Shown one piece after another: positions 56,550 to 64,000 of a stretch of 64,000 nucleotides of DNA; the first letter of the stretch is position 1; the number at the start of each line of letters is the position of its first letter. Origin of the DNA: CAVVSQ01 sp963848825 (lineage in GTDB: Bacteria; Planctomycetota; Planctomycetia; Gemmatales; Gemmataceae); NCBI GenBank assembly GCA_963848825.1, contig CAWKFA010000015.1:1860001-1924000 (forward strand), given 5' to 3'. The position numbers and the translations under genes were made by a program. Below the pieces are notes generated by a model that searched no databases, was not told the origin of the DNA, and worked only from the letters and a program-made list of their open reading frames with translations.

Positions 56550-58843
56550 ATGCCTGAAGCTGCCCTCAATCTCTTCGGCGACGTTGACTCTTCCGCGGAG
56601 CCGACTCTATTTGCGGAAATCGTTTTCGATCGACCGCTCGACCACGCTTATACCTATGGCGTTCCGGATGCCTTGCGCGACCGCGTCGGCGTCGGTAAAC
56701 GCTTGCTCGTGCCGTTTGGACGCGGCGACCGCCAAACGCCTGGCTTTTGTGTTGGTATTTCCGGGGAGAAGCCAGCGCGGCAAGTGAAACGAATCGTCGA
56801 GGTGTTGGATGACGAAGCGCTGCTCACGGACAATCTGCTGCGTCTGACGCGCTGGTTGGCCGACTATTATCTGTGCGGCTGGGGACAGGTTCTCAATGCG
56901 GTCGTGCCGGCGGGAGTCAAGGACCGCGCCGGCACACGGTCTGTCGTGCTGGTGGAATTGATTCCGGACCTGTTATTGCCCAGCCCAGTCCCGACCCTCA
57001 CGCCCAAGCAAAAAGCAGTCCTGCAAATTCTCAAGGACAGCGGGGCGCCCGTTGAGATCAACCAGCTTCGCCAGCTCGCGGCCTGCGCTGCCGGGCCCAT
57101 ACGTGGTCTGTTCGACAAAGGGTTCGCGCGTCGTAAGATCGGCCGCATCGAAAGTCCCGTCCGCCCCGAACCGGCCGACACGCCGGAGCCGGTCGTCGAG
57201 CCCTTCGCGCTGACAGCCGATCAAACGGAAGTGTGGGCCGTGCTGGAAAAGTCGGTGCGCGAAGGCGGTTTCAAGCCGTTTCTTCTCCATGGCGTTACCG
57301 GCAGCGGCAAGACGGAGCTTTATTTACGCGCTATCAACGAGGTGATTCGCCAGGGCAAGCAGGCGCTCGTTCTCGTCCCGGAAATCAGCCTGACGCCGCA
57401 GACCATCCGCGCCTTTCAGGGTCGGTGCGGCGATGTCGCGGTGCTTCATAGTCACCTGCAAAACGCTGAGCGAGGCGCCCAGTGGCGCAAGATCGCCGCG
57501 GGGCGCGTGCAGGTCGTGGTGGGGCGCGCAGCGCGGTATTTGCGCCGACGCAAAACCTCGGCCTCATCGTCATCGATGAAGAGCACGAAAGCACCTTCAA
57601 GCAGGAAGCCACGCCGCGCTACCATGCCCGCGACGTCGCGGTCAAGCGTGCACACCTGGAAAATATTCCCATCATTCTGGGGTCGGCGACCCCTTCGCTG
57701 GAGAGCTGGCACAATGCCCAGCGCGGGCAATACACGCTGCTGTCGTTGCCGCGGCGGGTTCTCGAGCGGCCGTTGCCCCACGTGCATCTCATCGACCTGC
57801 GCCATGACCGGCATAACGATAAACGGCTGCATGGTCTTAGCCCCAGCCTGGAACGGGCGATGATCCAGGCCCTGGATGGCGGCGGCCAGGTGATGTTGTT
57901 GCTCAATCGGCGTGGCTTCGCGACCTATATCCATTGCCCGGCTTGTGGCCACGTCGAGCAGTGCCGCTTTTGCGACCTCGCGCTTACGTTTCATAAAGAG
58001 ACCAACGTCGCCATGTGCCATTATTGCGGCTATGAAGCGGCGCCCGCCGAGCGCTGCCCGGAATGTGGCCAGGCCCAGGTTCGTTACCAGGGAATGGGGA
58101 CGGAGAAACTGCAAGCGGAGATTGAGGCGACATTTCCCAGCCGTGTGGTCAGGCGCATGGATAGTGACACCATGCGGCGGCCAGGGAGCCATCGGCGCGT
58201 GCTGGATGCTTTCCGCAAGGGAGAGATTCACATCTTGCTGGGTACGCAGATGATTGCCAAGGGGCTCGACTTTCCCAACGTGACCATGGTGGGCGTCGTC
58301 AATGCGGATGTGGGCTTGCACCGTCCCGATTTTCGCGCCGGCGAACGGACGTTTCAGTTACTTGCACAGGTTGCGGGGCGGACGGGCCGGGGGCCGCGTG
58401 GCGGGAAGGTGTTTGTGCAGACCTTTAGCCCAGAGAATGCGAGCATCGCGCTGGCCGCCGCTCACGACTATCACGGATTCGCGGCGGCGGAGTTGGCCAC
58501 GCGCCGGCAACATAAATACCCACCCTACCAGCGGCTGGCGCGTCTGGTGATTCGCAGCAAAAACCAGGAAGCCGCCAGCCAGTTCGCGGACCTCCTGGCC
58601 GCCGCTTTCGCTCCGGCCCTCGCGCGTGTCCAGCAAGCCAACGCCGAGGCGGGCGAGTTGCGCATTCTTGGTCCGGCCGAGGCGCCGGTGTTTCGTTTAA
58701 AAGGCTATTTTCGGTTTCATTTCCAGTTGCAATCGCCGAGCTCCCCATTTTTGCACCAGGTTCTAAGGATGGTGCTACCTTCGGTACGACTGCCGCGCGA
58801 CGTGGATTTGACGGTGGATATCGATCCCCAGGATATGCTGTAG
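56550..58843 (+). CDS. priA: Primosomal protein N' (PriA helicase) (one frameshift)
   Basis: 3'-5' DNA helicase restarting stalled replication forks. About 764 aa. The N-terminal 3'BD (FAEIVFDRPLDHAYTYGVPD), Walker A LLHGVTGSGKTELYLRAI, DEEH box IVIDEEHESTFKQE after a shift near 57530, motif III GSATPSLES, and zinc-binding CPACGHVEQCRFCD and CHYCGYEAAPAERCPECG are all seen. Helicase motifs V-VI are LLGTQMIAKGLDFPNVTMVG and LAQVAGRTGRGPRGGKV. The ATG follows the permease stop directly. Confidence 0.96.
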
Positions 58844-59143
58844 CACAATTGATAAATGAAAAGGGCACGCAGCGTGGCGTCACACCAATCAAAGCAAAGC
58901 CGAAATAGGATCAACGGACGGTCCGCCTGGGGGTGACAGTGTCACGGGCGCAGCAGCCGGGGCTATCCGGGGCCTTGAGAAATGTCCTGATTATTTGCAT
59001 TTCCGCTTCCCCTATCCCACTGGACGTTCTCCCTGGTGGGTCCTACGGTTATAGGAAGATGATCTTCCGTCCGGCCTATATTCCCGTAGATGGGCCCTCG
59101 ATACCAAATCATCCAGGCTGCGGGCTGGATTCGGGTGGTTACA
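58844..59143. other. Intergenic region between priA and fdxA-like gene
   Basis: Three hundred bases with no supported gene. A small palindrome GTGACAGTGTCAC lies near 58934. Nothing else structured was noticed. Confidence 0.45.
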
Positions 59144-59452
59144 ATGACGCACACTGTTTGCGAACCTTGCTTCGACTGCAAGTACACCGATTGCGTGGCC
59201 GTTTGTCCGGTTGAATGCTTCTATCAGGACGAATCGTTGCTGTATATCGATCCGGCGGATTGTATCGACTGCGAAGCATGCGTGCCGGAATGCCCGGTGG
59301 AAGCCATCTTCGCCGAAGCCAACGTACCGGCACAGTGGACTCACTATACCCCGATGAATGCCGAGAAATCCACAGCCATCAAGGCGGCCGGCGACGGTCA
59401 CATCACCGAAAAGGTTGACCCGAAAGAAGGCCCCGGCTGCAAAAAGAAATAA
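59144..59452 (+). CDS. FdxA-like 7Fe ferredoxin
   Basis: A 102-residue ferredoxin. The N-terminus MTHTVCEPCFDCKYTDCVAV with CP, and CIDCEACVPECPVEAIF, give the [3Fe-4S]/[4Fe-4S] ligand spacing of FdxA proteins; FYQDESLLYIDPADCIDC is diagnostic. The C-terminal tail is longer and lysine-rich. The ATG at 59144 has GGTGG upstream; 18 more codons are open before it but lack similarity. hemH follows after two bases, so electrons or iron handling may be linked to haem synthesis. Confidence 0.93.
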   Translation: MTHTVCEPCFDCKYTDCVAVCPVECFYQDESLLYIDPADCIDCEACVPECPVEAIFAEANVPAQWTHYTPMNAEKSTAIKAAGDGHITEKVDPKEGPGCKKK

Positions 59453-59454
59453 GC

Positions 59455-60525
59455 ATGACCGACTGCGAGGAAGCAGGCGCGAAGAGCCAGGATTTGGTTG
59501 CCGGCAATTGCGGGCCGGCAGGCGCAACCCTGGCTCCTCGCACCTCGCCACGTTCGCTTGGTATTCTTCTCGTTCAGCTCGGCACGCCCGACGCTCCCAC
59601 TCCTCAGGCGCTGCGCCCTTATCTACGACAATTCCTCAGCGATCCGCGTGTTATCGAGGTGCCATCCTGGAAGTGGTGGCCCATCCTCCAGCTCATTCTC
59701 CTGCGGCGGCCCGCGGCCTCCGCCGCCAAATATCAGCGTATCTGGGACCCTGTCACGGGCTCGCCTCTTTTGCACTGGACACGCCGCCAGACAGAGCTGT
59801 TGCAGCAGGAATTTCCAGGCATTCCCGTGCGCTTTGGCATGCAGGTCGGCAATCCACCTCTTGCCCAGGTGCTCGATGAGATGATCCAGGCCGGCCTCGA
59901 ACGACTCATCGTGCTGCCCATGTATCCGCAGTATTCGGCCACAACCACGGCTTCGGCCACGGACGTCCTGTTTAGCGCGCTCGTCAAACAACGGCGCGTG
60001 CCGGCGCTGCGCATTGTTCCGCCCTATTATGACCATCCGGCTTATTTGGACGCGGTGGCGGAGCGCATCACCGCGGAAACCATGAAGTTGGCCACCCCGC
60101 CGGACCACTTTGTGTTGAGCTTTCATGGCATTCCCATGAAATACGCCCAGCGCGGTGATCCCTACGCCACGCATGTCAAACGGACGACACGCGAACTCGT
60201 ACGCCGTGTCGGTTGGCCCCGGGGCGCCTGGACGCAGACGTTTCAATCCCTGTTTGGCCGTGATCGCTGGCTCAAGCCTTACACGGATGACAAACTCCGC
60301 GAGCTTGCTCACCGAGGCGCAAAGCGCGTTTTCATCGCCATGCCAGGCTTCACGGCGGATTGTTTGGAAACTATCGACGAGATCGGGCACGAATCACGTG
60401 AGGTGTTTAAACGCGCCGGCGGTGAGCAGTTGTACGTTTGCCCCTGTCTCAACGATCATCCGGCCTGGATTGCCGCGTTACGCACGATTGTTCGCCAGGA
60501 AGGGCAGGGGTGGTTGTGCCCCTAG
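59455..60525 (+). CDS. hemH: Ferrochelatase
   Basis: Inserts Fe2+ into protoporphyrin or coproporphyrin. Intact 356 aa. LGILLVQLGTPDAPTPQALR, YLRQFLSDPRVIE, MYPQYSATTTAS, the catalytic histidine in LSFHGIPMKYAQRGDPY, WTQTFQSLFGRDRWLKPYTD and the late PGFTADCLETIDEI glutamate are all present. The N-terminal ~30 residues are an unusual extension. It starts two bases after the ferredoxin stop. Confidence 0.96.
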   Translation: MTDCEEAGAKSQDLVAGNCGPAGATLAPRTSPRSLGILLVQLGTPDAPTPQALRPYLRQFLSDPRVIEVPSWKWWPILQLILLRRPAASAAKYQRIWDPVTGSPLLHWTRRQTELLQQEFPGIPVRFGMQVGNPPLAQVLDEMIQAGLERLIVLPMYPQYSATTTASATDVLFSALVKQRRVPALRIVPPYYDHPAYLDAVAERITAETMKLATPPDHFVLSFHGIPMKYAQRGDPYATHVKRTTRELVRRVGWPRGAWTQTFQSLFGRDRWLKPYTDDKLRELAHRGAKRVFIAMPGFTADCLETIDEIGHESREVFKRAGGEQLYVCPCLNDHPAWIAALRTIVRQEGQGWLCP

Positions 60526-60547
60526 CGACCACCGGGAGTCAAGCCTT

Positions 60548-61342
60548 ATGACAGAACTGGGTGCTTATCACACGGCTGCTCAAGAAGCTGCCCGGCGCGC
60601 GGCTGTGGTGCTGGAGCACTGGCGCCAGAAGTTTCAAGTGCGCGAAAAGGGACGCTTCGATCTGGTGACGGACGCCGACCTGGCGTCGCAGAAGACGATT
60701 CGAGAATATCTGGCTAGCCAATTTCCCGACCATGCATTTTTGGGAGAAGAGGACGTTGGGCCCAAGCACCAGCCCGGCGCCGATGCGCCGCCGACCTGGA
60801 TCATCGATCCCATCGACGGCACGACCAATTATGTGCACGACTGCCCCTTTTATTGCATCTCTATCGGTCTGCAGGTAGCGGGCCAACTCGTGGTGGGCGT
60901 CGTGTTCGATCCGAGCCGCCAGGAAATGTTTCACGCCGCCAAGGGTACCGGTGCGTGGATCAATGACCGCCCCATCACTCCGAGCGTCACCGATCGTTTG
61001 GAGGCGGCGCTGATTGCAACTGGGTTTCCGCCTGACCTGCGCGGCCATGAAGAGACGCTCGAGTGGTGGCGGCATTTCTCGTTCAAGGCCCAATCCTTGC
61101 GGCGAACCGGTTCAACGGCGCTGAACATGGTTTACGTCGCCGCCGGCCGCTTTGACGCGTTCTATGCTTTCGACAATCACGTCTGGGACGTCGCCGGCGC
61201 CACCGTGGTGCTGCAAGAAGCCGGCGGCCGGGTGACCAATGTGGATGGTTCGGACTACGATCCTTTCACTTCGGATGCCCTGGCAAGCAATGGTCCACTA
61301 CATCCACTTCTGGTTGATATCTTCGCCCGCGGGCTGGATTGA
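60548..61342 (+). CDS. Inositol-1-monophosphatase family protein
   Basis: Mg2+-dependent sugar or inositol phosphate phosphatase, 264 aa, intact. Metal motifs: FLGEEDV, WIIDPIDGTTNYVHDCPF, and the C-terminal DNHVWDVAGATVVLQEAGG. The FDLVTDADLASQKTI segment is typical. It may serve inositol, histidinol or 3'-phosphoadenosine phosphate; the substrate is open. It lies 22 bases after hemH. Confidence 0.93.
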   Translation: MTELGAYHTAAQEAARRAAVVLEHWRQKFQVREKGRFDLVTDADLASQKTIREYLASQFPDHAFLGEEDVGPKHQPGADAPPTWIIDPIDGTTNYVHDCPFYCISIGLQVAGQLVVGVVFDPSRQEMFHAAKGTGAWINDRPITPSVTDRLEAALIATGFPPDLRGHEETLEWWRHFSFKAQSLRRTGSTALNMVYVAAGRFDAFYAFDNHVWDVAGATVVLQEAGGRVTNVDGSDYDPFTSDALASNGPLHPLLVDIFARGLD

Positions 61343-61433
61343 TGCTCGCTGTGCGGCACGACCACGCTCCGGCGCTTCGCGAGATTTGCCGACAATTCAC
61401 GTTTTTCCGTTCGGAAATGCAATTTTTGTCGGC

Positions 61434-61439
61434 TATAAT
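61434..61439 (+). promoter_or_regulatory. Possible -10 box (TATAAT) before the large exported protein
   Basis: An exact TATAAT precedes the probable start at 61482 by about 43 bases, in a locally AT-rich stretch (61400-61440). No convincing -35 box was found at normal spacing, so the call is weak. Confidence 0.3.
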
Positions 61440-61481
61440 GACCTCTACCCATCAAGCGACAGGTTCCCCGAAAGGATTACC

Positions 61482-64000
61482 ATGGTACGGTGCGCAAGCT
61501 TGTCGAATTGTCGCGGCTTGGCTTGCGCTTACGTGGCCGCTTACGCCAGGACTTCTTGGCGCTGACGATTTGAACGCCCAGACGAAGCCCGTGCCGGACA
61601 TGATCAATTCCCCGCCGGGCGGAGTGGTCGTCGTCGTTGAGGATATCAAGGAGGCCCTGTCCCTGTTGCCAAAGATGGTTTTGATGAGCCCGGTGGAGTA
61701 CCAAAAGTTACTTGCTCGGCTGGCCATTCTTGAGAAACAGGCCAAAGGCGAGAGGAAAACAGCACATGTTTGCAAGCTGACCGGTGGCCTGGAGGGGGAT
61801 TTTGTCCAATTGAAGGCCGAGTTCGTTTTCACCACGGACGAGCCGCGCACGCGTGTCGCCCTTGGCCTGCTTGGTGCCTATCTCACGGATGAGGGCGAGC
61901 TTGATCAGCAGGTGCCTTTACTGGAGATTGGCGATGATGGTCTGGCGGTGCGGGTGGACAAGGAAGGGACACATCGGCTGACGCTAAATATCAAGGTTCC
62001 GGTTAAGTTCAAACGTTCCTCGGCGACCGCCGGCTCAGGAGAGCGTGGCTTTGATTTAGGGCTGCCCGGCGCTGCCGTCACGACGCTCGCCCTCAATCTT
62101 CCTGTCGGAATCAAGGAAATTCGATGGAACGATACGCAGGAAAAAACGAGTAACTCCGGTCGTTGGGAGCTGGCGCTCGGCAAAGTGAAGATGCTCAATC
62201 TGGCATGGAAAGACGCGGCGGCGCTGCCGGGAAACGCGCCTCTCCTAACCGCCGACAGCCAGGTTGGCGTAAAGATCTACGAAAATTATGTGTCTCTCCA
62301 CGCGGACCTCACGCTGGAGGACCTGCGCGGCCAGACCAAGGAATGGCGGTTGTTGCTCCCGCCCAATGCCAGGGTCGAGGTAAAAACACCCGCCGGCTTG
62401 GCTTTTGAGCTGCTTTATCCGGAGGGCGATCGGCCCCAGCACATCGTTCGTTTGGCCGAGGCAAGCGCCGAGCGCATCGTGGTAAGCGTACAAGTTCGCC
62501 ATCTCAGGCCCTTCGCGGCACCGCGCTTGCCCATTGGCCCCTTTTTTGTGGAGGGTGCGTTTCGCCAGGAAGGGACCATTTCAATCAAGGCCGCGCCGGA
62601 TAGCTTGCGCGGCCAGCGTTTGCTGTTCCATCGGCACGGAGATATTTATCCGCGCGACATCCCGCAGGAGGCTGGCGGAACAGACCTGGTCGCACTCTTC
62701 AAGTTCTGGAGCCTGCCCGCGACCACGGGCCTGGCCGCACTTACGGCCGCCAAGGCGCCTCTGGAAGTCGAGCTTAAATCGGAAAAGATCTTGGCGGACG
62801 TGGCCGTTGACCACGTTTTGCAGTTCAGGCCCGGCCCGGCGGCGGGGGTACTGGAGCTTACTACCACGATTCAACTAAAGTCAGCGACGGATTTTTTGAA
62901 TATACAATTGCCGCGCGTGCCTCTGCCGCGCCTGGACGTTTTGGCCTTGTCCGTCGGTACTTCCTTTCCGGCAGCATTGCCCTGGCTGCCTCTGGCGTCT
63001 CCATTCGGCACCGCTAGCCCACTGGCATTGCCCCTCGGCTTCGTTGGCAATGAAGAGGTGGCCATGGTCCCGGCGCCAGACGGGCAGGGGAACGTACGCC
63101 TGACCTGGAACCGTCCGCTGGCCAAGGAGATCAAGCTCGTCGGCAAATACCTGGTCCCCGCCGGGGCGCAGCGCGTCCATGTGGACCTGCCCCGGCCGGT
63201 CGACATACGGGATCACGGGAGCAAACTCAGGATCAAAGCGAACGAGCAGTTCGAAATCTTCATTGCCAACGCCGAGAAGGCATTGCCCGAAAGCAAGCGC
63301 GACTTGCAGTTCTCCTGGGATGCCTCGCCGCCAGGTGTTGACTTGATAATCAAAGCGGTTCGTGCGGAGTTTTTGGTCACGGGTGTCAGTGACGTTTGGC
63401 TGCACGAACGCAGTGCGGAAGTCAAACAGAACTTGCAGTTTACCGTGCCGACCCCAAACGTGCGTGCTGAAGCGCCCGAGGCCAATGCGCTCCGGTTGCG
63501 CGTGCCGGCGTCGGTTCGGGAGCTAACCGTGATCGCGGGTGGCAAGCTAATCCAACATGATCTGGCTCAGGAATACGCCTGGATCGCGCCGACGGGCGAA
63601 CCGGGTTCCAGAGCGGAAATCCAATTACTTTATGATTTCGCGCTGACGAAAAACGAAAACGCGGCACCAACTGGTCCAGGCCGTATTGTTGACGTGCCCC
63701 TCGTTTGGCCGGACAAAGCCACCCATCACGATGGCAAGGTGCGGGTGTGGACCGAGGTGGGAACCCGGGTATCCTTGTGGCCTGGGCCTTCCGAAAGCGA
63801 CGCCTGGAAAGATTTTGGCATTGAAGTTGTACCGGGCAGCGACATCATGCCCGCCCTGGTGTTGCGCGGCGCCGGGCAGGACTTGCCCCTGTCCCTGCGT
63901 TTGTTCGATACGTCGCTGGCGGGCGTCCCGGGCTTTGTCAGTGAACGTGCGTTGCTGCAGGTAGCGATCGATGAGGAGGGGATGCACGCTTATCGCGCTC
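61482..64000 (+). CDS. Large exported hypothetical protein, runs off the window
   Basis: A frame stays open without a stop from 61438 to the window end, at least 850 codons. AAAGGA five bases before the ATG at 61482 points to that start, which needs one frame shift before 61565 to join the main frame; the alternative ATG at 61438 is in frame but overlaps a TATAAT. The N-terminus is signal-like (AAWLALTWPLTPGLLGADDL). The protein is beta-rich with evenly spaced motifs such as FVQLKAEFVFTTDEPRTRVA and VSLHADLTLEDLRGQTKEWR, and no known enzyme motif. Probably a surface or periplasmic planctomycete protein. Confidence 0.75.

Noticed and set aside
61482..61565. 28-codon peptide MVRCASLSNCRG... as a separate small gene
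   Set aside because: It shares its ribosome site with the long frame and is better explained as that gene's start before a frame error.
1..64000. Scan for tRNA and rRNA genes
   Set aside because: By eye no cloverleaf with T-loop motif or CCA end outside coding sequence was found; a covariance search would be needed to exclude them fully.

Overview
This is a GC-rich bacterial window that I read as a planctomycete, most likely Gemmatales. The pointers are a prepilin-like protein with an H...DG-type C-terminus, a metal P-type ATPase fused to HflK, an ABC permease fused to a CPBP protease, a DUF6677-type membrane protein, and many large low-similarity membrane or secreted proteins. The assignment is inference; no rRNA or other marker gene is present. 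No tRNA, rRNA, CRISPR array or intact transposase was seen.

A technical point affects the whole annotation. At least 20 conserved genes (truB, pheT, rpmI, dprA, priA, rsmE and others) are broken by single-base shifts, several in homopolymers, while the protein similarity carries on in the next frame and the corrected lengths are normal. I treat these as one gene each and give the full span. The pattern fits uncorrected read errors better than mass pseudogenisation.

Layout. 1-5.9 kb: FIST protein, GNAT, truB, a 31-bp-arm palindrome, lipid kinase, P-II protein, MpaB oxygenase, prepilin-like protein. 6.0-11.3 kb (minus): P1B ATPase-HflK fusion followed by two further SPFH proteins. 11.4-15.7 kb (minus): rpmI-rplT-pheS-pheT. 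16-22.6 kb (minus): ABC ATPase, ABC permease-CPBP fusion, TPR membrane protein, small membrane protein, SDR. 22.8-27.2 kb (plus): a compact RNA-repair-type operon of Hen1, P-loop kinase, Thg1-like polymerase and two nucleotidyltransferases, ending in a broken gene start. 27.3-30.5 kb: YebC, a DUF1778 antitoxin with truncated GNAT toxin, hairpin repeats, rsmE. 30.6-33.2 kb: membrane proteins, then a PAS/AAA+/Fis regulator and a receiver-like protein that both lack catalytic residues. 33.2-36.2 kb: ferredoxin, secreted coiled-coil protein, a c-di-GMP (GEMM) riboswitch in front of an Flp pilin, GT87 glycosyltransferase. 36.5-39.6 kb: M48-like lipoprotein without HExxH, aroB, dprA. 39.7-43.3 kb: ketosynthase and chain-length-factor-like protein divergent from an alpha-oxoamine synthase. 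43.8-50.8 kb: glycine-zipper lipoprotein, M16 protease, metallo-beta-lactamase-fold hydrolase, ExeA-like ATPase, CpsD-like protein. 50.9-58.8 kb: dtd, three tandem APC permeases, priA. 59.1-64 kb: ferredoxin, hemH, inositol monophosphatase, and a very large exported protein running off the end.

The two most system-like loci are the metal-ATPase/SPFH operon and the RNA-repair operon. The riboswitch-pilin unit is a clear regulatory link.
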